Positions 17,794 through 26,813 of a DNA stretch of 64,000 bases are shown in pieces. This stretch comes from Flavobacterium sp. ENC (GTDB taxonomy: Bacteria > Bacteroidota > Bacteroidia > Flavobacteriales > Flavobacteriaceae). The position numbers were made by a program, and so were the translations under genes. Position 1 is the first letter of the stretch. Every line of letters starts with the position of its first letter. The notes beneath the pieces were generated by a model, which saw only the letters and a list, made by a program, of their open reading frames with translations, did no database searches and was not told where the DNA came from. The stretch is from NCBI RefSeq assembly GCF_020991415.1, contig NZ_JAJMOY010000013.1:34433-98432 (forward strand). Direction: 5' to 3'.

Positions 17794-18504
17794 CTTTTCT
17801 TCCATCGCGAAACTTCTTGAGGGATGGTAGATATACAAACATGATTTATTTTTGATTACTTCAATAATCTTATTCGTCAATTCAACAGGAAGAGCGGGAC
17901 ATCCCTGACTTCTTCCTAATCTTTTATTATTATTGATAAAAGATTCCGATACATAATCAGCACCATGAACAACTACACCTCTTTCGCGTGCATTGTCATT
18001 AACGCCTCTTTCCAAACCATCTAAACGCAATGAAGCACCATGTTTTCCCTGATAAATCTCACCAGTGGCATAAAAGCCCAAGCTGCTTTTGAAAGATGAA
18101 TTTAAATTTGAAAATGTTGAAGCAAATTCTTCTCCCGTATTTCTTCCGTGAGCAACCAGAGACTGAAACAAAATTGTATTAGTAGTAAGATCAATCACCC
18201 AAAGACGTTTGGTGTTTGATGATAAACTAAAATCAATTAATGTTAAAATATCTTTCTGAACAACACCTTTCTCTTTCAATAAGTAAAAACCTTTTAAAGC
18301 TTCAGAGAAAGTCCTAAGTTCCGGTAACGAAAAATTGTTGGTTTTCAATGTGCTGTACACACTTTCAATTTTACTGTCGATTGCCAGTTTTTCAACCTTA
18401 GCAATACTCTTTGTAGTTACCTTTTTTAATTCGATTGTGTTTTTTGAATCTTTACCAAAAGACAATAGTAAAAACACCAATAATGGATAAATTTTGTAAA
18501 TCAT
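17782..18504 (-). CDS. Murein L,D-transpeptidase, YkuD_2-type
   Basis: The 240-residue exported protein has an N-terminal hydrophobic segment and a catalytic domain of the YkuD_2 kind. VVVHGADYVSE supplies His180 and GRSQGCPALP supplies Cys202. The protein is small and lacks a peptidoglycan-binding domain. It may link or release peptides in the murein. The last 12 bp overlap, in the opposite sense, the end of the YcbB-type gene. Confidence 0.87.
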   Translation of the reverse strand: MIYKIYPLLVFLLLSFGKDSKNTIELKKVTTKSIAKVEKLAIDSKIESVYSTLKTNNFSLPELRTFSEALKGFYLLKEKGVVQKDILTLIDFSLSSNTKRLWVIDLTTNTILFQSLVAHGRNTGEEFASTFSNLNSSFKSSLGFYATGEIYQGKHGASLRLDGLERGVNDNARERGVVVHGADYVSESFINNNKRLGRSQGCPALPVELTNKIIEVIKNKSCLYIYHPSRSFAMEEKLIS

Positions 18505-18725
18505 TGAATTCCTTTAGGTTAATAATAAATTTGGGTAAGGCAAAAGTATAAAAAAAATGCAGGGGACAAAATAAAAGTCTGTAAATCAGTGCATTTTTGT
18601 TTAAACTTTAACAATTCTGAAACAAAAAATTAGCAAAAAAGCAGAAAAAACTATTTTTTACAAGATATTTACTTACAAAAATTAAAATCAACATTTAAAT
18701 TCTATAACTTTTTCTGAAAATAGTA

Positions 18726-18733
18726 TAAATTTG
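18726..18733 (+). promoter_or_regulatory. Probable -7 box of the DUF5916 gene
   Basis: TAAATTTG matches TAnnTTTG and would give a leader of about 95 nt. The 328-bp gap from 18505 to 18832 holds this box, a short open frame and a hairpin, and otherwise nothing recognisable. Confidence 0.45.
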
Positions 18734-18769
18734 TTTTCTGATAATACTCTAGATTAAAGTGTAACAATT

Positions 18770-18826
18770 ATGAAAAAAGATTGTCTATTAGTCCGACAGT
18801 CTTTTATCTCAAAAATTACGTTTTAA
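18770..18826 (+). other. Leader with 18-codon open frame and hairpin
   Basis: A short frame MKKDCLLVRQSFISKITF runs from the ATG at 18770 to a TAA at 18824-18826, ending 6 nt before the main ATG. An 11-bp stem with one G-T pair (18775-18785 with 18795-18805) lies inside it and ends in a short T-run. It could be an attenuator or chance. Confidence 0.3.
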
Positions 18827-18832
18827 AACCTC

Positions 18833-21259
18833 ATGAAAAATTTAGTCCTTTTTACCCTTTTTCTTTCTTCATTGTGCTCTTACAGCCAAAAGAAAACTTT
18901 GCAGGCACAGCAAATTTCGCAAAGTGTTTCAATAGATGGAAAATTAGAGGAACCGGAATGGAAAAATGCGGCTATAGCTTCAGATTTTGTGATGTTTGAC
19001 CCAGACAACGGAAAACCAATTCCCGAGGGAAGAAGAACGGAAGTAAAAGTTTTATATAATAATGACGCCCTTTATATTGGTGCCGTTATGTACGACGATG
19101 AACCTGCCAAAATATTAAAAGAAATTTCACAAAGGGACAATTTTGGAACGGCAGATATTTTTGGCGTTTTTATAAACGGTTTTAATGACGGTCAGCAAAA
19201 CTTTGAATTTTTTGTATCTGCTGCCGATGTACAGGGAGACTGCATCATGACAGATGCCAATGGTGAAGATTACTCATGGGATGCTATCTGGATCAGTAAA
19301 GCAGTACTGACAGCTACAGGATGGACGGTGGAAATAAAAATTCCATACGCGGCTTTGCGTTTTTCAGAAGAGAACAAACAGACCTGGGGGATTAATTTTT
19401 TCAGGGAAATAAAAAGGGAACGAAAAAAATATACATGGAGCTTAATTGATACCAAAATTGGCACTTTTACACAACAAAACGGGAATCTCGAAGGAATTGA
19501 AAACATCAAACCTCCTACCAGGTTGTTTCTTATGCCTTATGCTTCCTATTATCTGAATGCTGCTGATGGCCAGAAAACGTATGGCACTATGAAAGGCGGA
19601 ATGGATATCAAATACGGTATTAATGATGCTTTTACGCTTGACGCCATCCTGATTCCTGATTTTGGACAGGCAAAATACGATGATCAGATTTTAAATCTGG
19701 GGCCGTTTGAACAACAATTCAACGAAAACAGAGCTTTTTTTACCGAAGGAACAGACCTTTTTAATAAAGGAAAGATGTTTTATTCAAGAAGGATTGGCGG
19801 CAAACCTTCTGTTGAACCGGATTTAAAGGATAATGAAGAAATAATTGAAAATCCGCAAAGTGTAAATCTTATTAATGCTTTGAAAGTTTCCGGAAGAACC
19901 AAAAAAGGACTTGGAGTCGGGATTTTAAATGCCGTAACAGAAAAAACATTTGCGACGATAAAAGATACCATAACAGGCGAAACCAGAAAAGCTATCGTAG
20001 AACCTTTAATGAATTATAATGTTCTGGTACTCGATCAGCGATTTCGTAAAAACTCTTCGGTAACCTTTATCAATACCAATGTGACGCGAAATGGTCATTT
20101 CAGGGATTCGAATGTCTCCGGTCTGGCCTGGGATTTAAATACAAAAGCAAATACTTATAATCTATCCGGAAACGTCAAGTTCAGCACAATCAATGATACT
20201 GAAGACACAAAGGGACTTTATTCCACCATTGGATTTGCAGAAACAAGCGGAAAATACCGCTATAGCGTAGGAACGGATTTTGTTACTAAAAACTTTGATC
20301 CAAACGATCTGGGAATTAATTTCTACACCAATTATTACAACTTTTACGGAAATGCCAATTACAGGATTTTAAACCCGACAAAGCTTTTCAATAGTTTTAA
20401 ACTCAATTACAATATGTATGCTGAGTTTAATAAAGAATCCGGAAAAGTTCAGGAAAGCGACATAAACGTCAATCTTAACCTGACAACCGTTAAAAACAAT
20501 TATTATGGAACGGGAATAACCGTTTATACAAAAGGAAATGATTATTACGAACCAAGGGCTGATAACAGGTACGTCATTATTCCGGCAAAAATAGAAACAT
20601 GGGGAAGTATTTCTACCAATTACAACCACAAATTCGCCCTGGATTTAAATCCTTCTATCACCGTTTTTGATGAAAACGAACGAATGGATTATGGTTTTGA
20701 CATTGGTCCGAGATATCGTTTCAGCGACAAGCTTCTCTTAACGTATACTTTTAGCTTTTTCAGGAAAAACAACAATAAAGGATACATTGACAGTTTTGAC
20801 AATGATGACAATGAAAACACACCGGATGCTATTGTTTTTGCCAACAGAAACGTAATTACCTACTCTAATATGTTAGGAGGGAAATATGCTTTAAACAGTA
20901 CCATGACACTAAATCTGTCTGTTCGCCAATATTGGTCTTATGCGGAGAACAAAGACATTCTGCAACTGGAATCTGACGGAACCTTAACCCCATATTCGCA
21001 ATACACCACCAATAAAAATTCAAGTTTTTATTCGTGGAATACCGATTTATCTTATTCGTGGTGGTTTGCTCCGGGAAGTCAGCTTTCTGTTCTCTATCGA
21101 AATAACGCTTCTAATTTTGAACGTGTTATTGATAAGGAATTCAAATCGAGCGTTACCAATTTACTGAATAATGATGCGCTAAAACACATTTTTTCTGTAA
21201 GTGTCAAATATTTTATTGACTATAATGCTGTTAAAAATAAGATTAGAAACAGAGCTTAG
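18833..21259 (+). CDS. DUF5916 outer-membrane protein with CBM9-like domain
   Basis: The 808-residue protein has a signal peptide (1-18, ending SYSQ), an N-terminal CBM9-like sandwich (about 28-220, ISQSVSIDGKLEEPEWKNA is its start), and a long C-terminal DUF5916 region rich in alternating aromatic strands, as in a beta-barrel. It should sit in the outer membrane, possibly binding glycans. The function of the family is not established. It is a single gene; the leader carries an unusual short frame and hairpin. Confidence 0.88.
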   Translation: MKNLVLFTLFLSSLCSYSQKKTLQAQQISQSVSIDGKLEEPEWKNAAIASDFVMFDPDNGKPIPEGRRTEVKVLYNNDALYIGAVMYDDEPAKILKEISQRDNFGTADIFGVFINGFNDGQQNFEFFVSAADVQGDCIMTDANGEDYSWDAIWISKAVLTATGWTVEIKIPYAALRFSEENKQTWGINFFREIKRERKKYTWSLIDTKIGTFTQQNGNLEGIENIKPPTRLFLMPYASYYLNAADGQKTYGTMKGGMDIKYGINDAFTLDAILIPDFGQAKYDDQILNLGPFEQQFNENRAFFTEGTDLFNKGKMFYSRRIGGKPSVEPDLKDNEEIIENPQSVNLINALKVSGRTKKGLGVGILNAVTEKTFATIKDTITGETRKAIVEPLMNYNVLVLDQRFRKNSSVTFINTNVTRNGHFRDSNVSGLAWDLNTKANTYNLSGNVKFSTINDTEDTKGLYSTIGFAETSGKYRYSVGTDFVTKNFDPNDLGINFYTNYYNFYGNANYRILNPTKLFNSFKLNYNMYAEFNKESGKVQESDINVNLNLTTVKNNYYGTGITVYTKGNDYYEPRADNRYVIIPAKIETWGSISTNYNHKFALDLNPSITVFDENERMDYGFDIGPRYRFSDKLLLTYTFSFFRKNNNKGYIDSFDNDDNENTPDAIVFANRNVITYSNMLGGKYALNSTMTLNLSVRQYWSYAENKDILQLESDGTLTPYSQYTTNKNSSFYSWNTDLSYSWWFAPGSQLSVLYRNNASNFERVIDKEFKSSVTNLLNNDALKHIFSVSVKYFIDYNAVKNKIRNRA

Positions 21260-21375
21260 CCTGAATTAATTTTAAAAAATAAAGACTTCTATAATTAAAT
21301 TAGTATTTTTAAATACAGTTCATTTTATAAAATACAATTGTAACCTGAGCTTAACGCTGCATTTTATAAATGGTT

Positions 21376-21383
21376 TATCTTTG
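21376..21383 (+). promoter_or_regulatory. -7 box of the gpmI promoter
   Basis: TATCTTTG matches TAnnTTTG and lies 17 nt before the ATG at 21400. It overlaps the longer open frame starting at 21370 and so favours the later start. Confidence 0.65.
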
Positions 21384-21399
21384 TAGAAAACAAAAAATA

Positions 21400-22917
21400 A
21401 TGAACAAGAAAGTAATCCTTATGATTTTAGACGGTTGGGGAAAATCTCCTGACCCTAAAGTATCTGCAATAGACAATGCAAATGTTCCTTTTATAAACAG
21501 TCTTTACCGAAATTATCCCAGTGCCCAACTTAGAACTGATGGTTTGAACGTCGGTTTACCTGAAGGACAAATGGGAAACAGTGAAGTAGGTCATATGAAT
21601 CTTGGAGCAGGAAGAATTGTATACCAGGATTTAGCCAAAATAAATTTAGCGGTAGCACACCAGACACTTGCCAAAGAACAGGTTCTTGTTGACGCTTTTA
21701 CTTATGCTAAGGAAAACAATAAAAAAGTACATTTTTTAGGATTAGTTTCAGATGGAGGTGTTCACTCCCATACGTCCCACCTGCGCGGCTTAATTGATGC
21801 TTCACAGGAATATGGTTTACAAAATGTTTTTGTTCATGCTTTTACAGATGGTCGTGATGTTGACCCGAAATCGGGAGCAAAATACATTCATGACTTAGAA
21901 GATTATATTAAAGATACTCCGGTAAAAATCGCCTCCATCATCGGTCGTTATTATTCGATGGATCGTGACAAGCGATGGGAACGTGTAAAACTAGCCTATG
22001 ATTTGCTGGTAAATGCTAAAGGAACCCCGTCTCATAATGCGGTTGCAAGTATTCTGGACAGTTATGCCAACCACGTAACGGATGAATTCATTGAACCAAT
22101 TGTGATGGTTGATGAGCAGGAACAGCCGCTGGCAACTATTATCGAAGGTGATGTTGTCATTTTCTTCAATTTCAGAACCGACAGGGGACGAGAACTAACA
22201 GAAGCTTTATCGCAACAAGACTTTCACGAGCAAAACATGCACAAAATAAACTTGTATTATGTTACGCTTACCAACTACGATGAAACGTACCAAAACGTAA
22301 AGGTGGTTTACAATAAAGACAATATTACCGAGACGCTGGGTGAAGTTTTAGAGAAAGCGGGCAAAAAACAGATTCGTATTGCCGAAACAGAAAAATATCC
22401 ACACGTGACCTTTTTCTTTTCGGGAGGACGAGAAACTCCTTTTGAAGGCGAATCCAGAATTTTAAGAAACTCTCCAAAAGTAGCGACTTATGATTTACAG
22501 CCTGAAATGAGTGCTTACGAGCTTAAAGATGCACTTGTTCCTGAATTAAATAAAGGCGAGGTAGATTTTGTCTGCCTGAATTTCGCTAACGGTGATATGG
22601 TGGGACATACCGGAATTATGAGCGCTGCAATTCTGGCTTGTGAAGCTGTTGATGCCTGTGTAAAAGGAGTTATCGAAGCTGCTTTGGCCAATGATTATAC
22701 TACAATTGTTATTGCCGATCACGGAAATTGCGAAACAATGATTAATCCTGACGGAAGTCCAAATACCGCACACACCACAAATCCGGTGCCAATTATTTTG
22801 GTTGACAAACAGCTGAAAAACATCAACGACGGTGTTTTAGGAGACATTGCTCCAACTATTTTAGAGTTAATGGGTGTTCAGCAACCAGCTGCTATGACTT
22901 GTCATTCGCTATTGTAA
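21400..22917 (+). CDS. gpmI: 2,3-bisphosphoglycerate-independent phosphoglycerate mutase
   Basis: This glycolytic enzyme interconverts 3- and 2-phosphoglycerate using two Mn ions. The metal ligand Asp11 is in ILDGWG, the phospho-carrying Ser61 is in MGNSEVGHMNLGAGR, and DHGNCE near the C-terminus supplies further ligands. The length of 505 residues is standard. I take the ATG at 21400 (MNKKVILMILDGWG) because the family starts there and the promoter lies just upstream. The gene is transcribed alone and has a strong terminator. Confidence 0.97.
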   Translation: MNKKVILMILDGWGKSPDPKVSAIDNANVPFINSLYRNYPSAQLRTDGLNVGLPEGQMGNSEVGHMNLGAGRIVYQDLAKINLAVAHQTLAKEQVLVDAFTYAKENNKKVHFLGLVSDGGVHSHTSHLRGLIDASQEYGLQNVFVHAFTDGRDVDPKSGAKYIHDLEDYIKDTPVKIASIIGRYYSMDRDKRWERVKLAYDLLVNAKGTPSHNAVASILDSYANHVTDEFIEPIVMVDEQEQPLATIIEGDVVIFFNFRTDRGRELTEALSQQDFHEQNMHKINLYYVTLTNYDETYQNVKVVYNKDNITETLGEVLEKAGKKQIRIAETEKYPHVTFFFSGGRETPFEGESRILRNSPKVATYDLQPEMSAYELKDALVPELNKGEVDFVCLNFANGDMVGHTGIMSAAILACEAVDACVKGVIEAALANDYTTIVIADHGNCETMINPDGSPNTAHTTNPVPIILVDKQLKNINDGVLGDIAPTILELMGVQQPAAMTCHSLL

Positions 22918-22934
22918 AAACACTTTTTGAAGTA

Positions 22935-22972
22935 TAAAAAAAGAGACAAGTCTTATGATTTGTCTCTTTTTT
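22935..22972 (+). terminator. Terminator of gpmI
   Basis: A 13-bp stem (AAAAAAGAGACAA/TTGTCTCTTTTTT) closes an 11-nt loop and is followed by more T. Confidence 0.88.
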
Positions 22973-22987
22973 GTTTTTTATCTTGCC

Positions 22988-23045
22988 CAGAGCGAAGTTG
23001 AAGGCCTGTAACACAGAAAGGGCTTCGACTCCGCTCAGCCTGACA
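22988..23045. repeat. Dispersed palindrome with GGCTTCGACTCCGCTCAGCC
   Basis: Arms GAGCGAAGTTGAAGGCC and GGGCTTCGACTCCGCTCAG form an imperfect hairpin. The same core occurs several times in the array at 54175-54798. It lies between gpmI and the convergent DUF445 gene. Confidence 0.7.
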
Positions 23046-23067
23046 TTCGTGTTTTAGAATAAAGTTA

Positions 23068-24321
23068 TTAAACCAAAAAATAGTGATACATCCATTCTAC
23101 ACTATAAATGACGATACCGATTAATCCTCCCACTAGCGTACCGTTGATTCTTATATACTGAAGATCTTTTCCTATTTCCAATTCTAATTTTTCCGAAACT
23201 TCTTTTCCGTCCCAGCTTTTCACTGTCGAGGAGATCAGGTCGCCGATTACTTTTTTGTTATTCAAAAGAACCGACAACAAATCGTTTTTGATGAAATTAT
23301 TGATCTTGTCAATCATCACGGCATCTTCTCTCAGTCCGTTTCCAAAACTCTGAATCAAACCGGAAATATTATTTTTAATGGAAGACTCATCCCCTTTCTC
23401 CAAATCATTTGTGATGGACAACTTAATCTCATCCCAAATTCCGTTAATATAATCCTGAACTTCTTTTTTTCCTGCAAAATCAAGAATCATATTATTGATT
23501 TTCACTCTCATCTCTTCCGAATTTTTGACTTTATCCAGAAAATTATAAACGTATTCATCTATTTTAATCCTAATGTCACTTTCAGGATTTTTAGCTTCAT
23601 CCAGAAACTCCTGCAATCCGTTAAAAATACCTTCTGAAATACTTTTATCCGCTAAACCGAAACTCAAAAAAGGCGTTGATTCTTTTACTTTTTTTCGAAT
23701 AAGATCTTTATTATTACTCAATTCTCCGCTCATTACTTCCAGCAGATTGGTCAGCAGCTGGTCTTTTACATTTCCTTTCTGTAAAGGCTCTAAAGCCAGT
23801 GCAACCCAGTTTCCAAAATTTATAGATTGTAGTTTTGCAGCAAATTGTACCTGGATAAATCTTTTGACGTCTTCATCTTTGATCGTTTTCAGAACACCGG
23901 GGATGATGTTTATGACAACCAAATCGGCAATTTTACCGGCATGTTCTTCCTGCGAAAGCCAATCGGAAGCTTTGGTGGCAAAGTTGAATTCTTCGAGTTT
24001 AATTTCTAATTTTTCACGGTTCAGGAATTCTTCCGAAACAAAATTGCCCAGATTCTCCCCAATCTCATTCTTTTTGGTTGGAATGATAGCCGTATGCCAA
24101 ATGGGAATCCCCAGCGGATGGCGAAATAAGGCCACGACAGCAAACCAATCTGCAATTCCGCCTACCATTGCCGCTTCACTAAAAGCCTGTAAGATTGGAA
24201 TTTTAAAATAAATTGCGACGACAAACAAAAGAACTGCAACACCTAAAAGTGCCAAAGCATTTTGCTTCATTTTCCTTAAAGCTCTGACTTTTGATATATC
24301 CTGATCTGTAGTAGTTTTCAT
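23068..24321 (-). CDS. DUF445 family membrane protein
   Basis: The 417-residue protein has a transmembrane helix near the N-terminus (about 22-42), then AAMVGGIADWFAVVALFRHPLGIPI, which is the DUF445 (YjiN/YheB-like) signature. A long helical soluble part follows, and a second membrane helix sits at the C-terminus (GGLIGIVIYSVEWMYHYFL). The family's function is not established. The gene has no obvious operon partners and is convergent with gpmI. Confidence 0.9.
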   Translation of the reverse strand: MKTTTDQDISKVRALRKMKQNALALLGVAVLLFVVAIYFKIPILQAFSEAAMVGGIADWFAVVALFRHPLGIPIWHTAIIPTKKNEIGENLGNFVSEEFLNREKLEIKLEEFNFATKASDWLSQEEHAGKIADLVVINIIPGVLKTIKDEDVKRFIQVQFAAKLQSINFGNWVALALEPLQKGNVKDQLLTNLLEVMSGELSNNKDLIRKKVKESTPFLSFGLADKSISEGIFNGLQEFLDEAKNPESDIRIKIDEYVYNFLDKVKNSEEMRVKINNMILDFAGKKEVQDYINGIWDEIKLSITNDLEKGDESSIKNNISGLIQSFGNGLREDAVMIDKINNFIKNDLLSVLLNNKKVIGDLISSTVKSWDGKEVSEKLELEIGKDLQYIRINGTLVGGLIGIVIYSVEWMYHYFLV

Positions 24322-24552
24322 GATTATAAACGTTTTTACTACTAATTTACGTTTTTTCTGTCAAATAGAAAGCCGAAAAGGCTTTGAGTTTTCATCAATT
24401 CAATGAGAATTACAAAGGTTTGCCAAGAATTTTACTAATTATCTTAGGTGTAAATTTTGAATGCAATGCAATTCCTGAAATTCAATTTTTCTATTAATAT
24501 TCAATTCGCACTAATTCGTGAAATTCGTGACGAAAAATTTATATTAAAATTG

Positions 24553-24560
24553 TACTTTTG
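24553..24560 (+). promoter_or_regulatory. -7 box of the map promoter
   Basis: TACTTTTG matches TAnnTTTG and lies 20 nt before the ATG. Confidence 0.65.
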
Positions 24561-24580
24561 CGAACTGAAAATCCGAAATT

Positions 24581-25399
24581 ATGATTATTGTAAAATCACG
24601 TGAAGAAATTGAATTAATGCGCGAAAGTGCCTTAATCGTATCTAAAACATTAGGAATGATTGCCTCTGAAATCAAAGAAGGCGTTACCACATTATATCTT
24701 GACAAATTAGCCGAAGAATTCATTCGTGATCACGGTGCAACACCTAGTTTTTTAGGTTTATATGATTTCCCGAATTCACTTTGTATGAGTCCGAATGCAC
24801 AGGTTGTACACGGAATCCCTAACAACACACCTTTAAAAAGCGGTGATGTTATCTCTGTAGATTGCGGTGCTTATAAAAATGGCTATCACGGAGATCACGC
24901 CTATAGTTTTGAAATTGGAGAGGTTGCTCCGGAAACTAAAAAGCTTTTACAAATTACCAAAGAATCACTATACGTTGGTATCAGGGAATTTAAAGCCGGA
25001 AATCGCGTAGAAGATGTTGGAAATGCGATTCAAAAATATACGGAATCCCATGGTTACGGAGTTGTACGTGAATTGGTAGGTCATGGTTTAGGGCAGAAAA
25101 TGCACGAAGAGCCGGAAATGCCAAACTACGGAAAACGTGGACGCGGAAAACTTTTCGTGGAAGGAATGGTTGTTGCTATCGAACCGATGATCAACATGGG
25201 AACCAGAAACATCAAACAACTAAAAGACGGCTGGACAATCCTGACTGCCGACGGAAAACCAAGCGCCCATTTCGAACACGACGTTGCCCTGATTGACGGA
25301 AAACCGGAAATTTTATCGACTTTCTATTACATCTATAAAGCTTTAGGGATCGAAAGTACTGAAGAAGATGAATTTAGAAAAGTGCCTTTAGTACTATAG
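24581..25399 (+). CDS. map: Type I methionine aminopeptidase
   Basis: This metalloprotease removes the initiator methionine from new proteins. The five metal ligands fit Asp94, Asp105, His168, Glu201 and Glu232, and His78 in VVHGIP is the usual catalytic neighbour. The length of 272 residues is close to the family norm. It has its own promoter close by. The following GxxExxY and methyltransferase genes are on the same strand, 68 and more bp away, and may be read through. Confidence 0.97.
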   Translation: MIIVKSREEIELMRESALIVSKTLGMIASEIKEGVTTLYLDKLAEEFIRDHGATPSFLGLYDFPNSLCMSPNAQVVHGIPNNTPLKSGDVISVDCGAYKNGYHGDHAYSFEIGEVAPETKKLLQITKESLYVGIREFKAGNRVEDVGNAIQKYTESHGYGVVRELVGHGLGQKMHEEPEMPNYGKRGRGKLFVEGMVVAIEPMINMGTRNIKQLKDGWTILTADGKPSAHFEHDVALIDGKPEILSTFYYIYKALGIESTEEDEFRKVPLVL

Positions 25400-25467
25400 T
25401 TATTCCGCAGAGATTCACAAAGATATACGCCAAGATTCGCAAAATTATTTATTTATAAGCTTTTAAA

Positions 25468-25872
25468 ATGTATGAAGAGAACACCGAATCCCGTGAAGAA
25501 ATAGATGCAATTAGCTATAAAATTATTGGTTTAGCAATTGAAGTACATAAACAGCTAGGTCCCGGTTTATTAGAATCCGCTTACCAGGAATGCCTGTATT
25601 ATGAAATTGTAAATTCCGGTTTGCTTGTTGAAAAACAAAAAGCATTACCTATAATTTATAAAGATATAAAACTCGATCATGGATACAGGATTGATTTACT
25701 GATCGAAGACAAGATAGTTATTGAATTAAAAACAGTAGAAGCATTTACAGATGTACATTTTGCCCAAATTTTAACCTATTTAAAGCTTGGTAATTATCCG
25801 TTAGGCCTGCTTATTAATTTTGACTCAAAAATTTTAAAAAACAATATAAAAAGATTTATAAACACTTTGTGA
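25468..25872 (+). CDS. GxxExxY-family protein
   Basis: The 134-residue protein carries the name-giving motif GLLESAY (33-39) in KQLGPGLLESAYQECLYYEI. KIVIELKTVEAFTDVHFAQILTYLKL recalls the PD-(D/E)xK nuclease core, with Glu and the ExK pair. The family is widespread in Bacteroidota and its function is unsettled. It may act on nucleic acids. The gap before it holds another CGCAAAG-type repeat. Confidence 0.9.
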   Translation: MYEENTESREEIDAISYKIIGLAIEVHKQLGPGLLESAYQECLYYEIVNSGLLVEKQKALPIIYKDIKLDHGYRIDLLIEDKIVIELKTVEAFTDVHFAQILTYLKLGNYPLGLLINFDSKILKNNIKRFINTL

Positions 25873-25911
25873 AGCTCTGTGCTAACTTTGTGAAACTCTG
25901 TGAAACGTCCC

Positions 25912-26685
25912 ATGAAGAAACTTTTCAAACTAGTACTTAACACAATACCACGCCCATTATTAATTCGTTTGAGTTACGTGGCGCGTCCGATTTTGGCGCT
26001 ATCGTTAAAAGGAAATAAATACACTGATCCGATTGACGGAAAAAGTTTCAGGATGTTTTTGCCTTACGGATATGGCAAACAGCGTCCGAATGTACTTTCG
26101 CCGAGCACACTTTCGTTAGAAAGACACCGTTTGCTCTGGCTGTACTTAAACGACCAGACTGATTTTTTTACGGCCCCTAAGAAAGTGCTCCATTTTGCTC
26201 CGGAACAGGCTTTTTATAAAAGATTCCGCAAGCAGAAAAATCTTGACTACACAACGACTGATTTACTTTCGCCTCTTGCAGATGTAAAAGCAGATATTTG
26301 CAATTTACCTTTTAAGGATAACGAATACGATGTGATTTTATGCAATCACGTATTGGAACACATTCCCGATGATACCAAAGCCATGCAGGAACTGTATCGT
26401 GTGCTAAAACCGGGGGGAATGGCCATCCTTCAGATTCCTCAGGATTTATCAAGAGCAACTACTTTTGCTGATGATTCTATTACAGATCAAAAAGAACGTG
26501 CTGCCATTTTCGGGCAATACGATCACGTTCGCGTGTACGGCCGCGATTATTTTGACAAATTAAGAACTATTGGGTTTATCGTAATCGAAGAAGATTATAC
26601 CAATAAAATTGCACCCGAACTGGTAGAAAAATATTGTCTGGCAAAAGGGGAAATTATTCCGCTTTGCTTTAAACCGGAGAACTAA
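25912..26685 (+). CDS. Class I SAM-dependent methyltransferase
   Basis: The 257-residue protein (from ATG 25912) has a cationic N-terminal helix, then a methyltransferase domain. VLHFAPEQAFYKRFRKQ replaces the usual Gly-rich SAM loop, followed by LDYTTTDLLSP, the DVILCNHVLEHIPDD strand and LYRVLKPGGMAILQIPQ. The frame also allows a GTG at 25900, but the ATG is preferred. TAACTTTG at 25883-25890 could be its promoter, although it lies in repeat-like sequence. The substrate is not known. Confidence 0.88.
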   Translation: MKKLFKLVLNTIPRPLLIRLSYVARPILALSLKGNKYTDPIDGKSFRMFLPYGYGKQRPNVLSPSTLSLERHRLLWLYLNDQTDFFTAPKKVLHFAPEQAFYKRFRKQKNLDYTTTDLLSPLADVKADICNLPFKDNEYDVILCNHVLEHIPDDTKAMQELYRVLKPGGMAILQIPQDLSRATTFADDSITDQKERAAIFGQYDHVRVYGRDYFDKLRTIGFIVIEEDYTNKIAPELVEKYCLAKGEIIPLCFKPEN

Positions 26686-26705
26686 ACTATCTGACTTTTT
26701 TTAAA

Positions 26706-26776
26706 ACCATATAAGTCATGTAAGTTTATTTAAGCCTGAAGCAAAAATTTATAATTCCTTACATCACTTATATGGT
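26706..26776. repeat. Short MITE-like hairpin, relative of 15001-15303
   Basis: ACCATATAAGTCATGTAAGT at the left and CTTACATCACTTATATGGT at the right are inverted copies of the same end sequence. Only about 32 bp separate them. It could fold as a hairpin after the methyltransferase gene. Confidence 0.65.
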
Positions 26777-26813
26777 AAAAAAATATTTTCCCAAATTCCA
26801 ACAGAATTAAACC

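Noticed and set aside
25468..25872. GxxExxY protein as an active nuclease
   Set aside because: The ExK pair resembles PD-(D/E)xK enzymes, but I cannot confirm the full catalytic set by eye.
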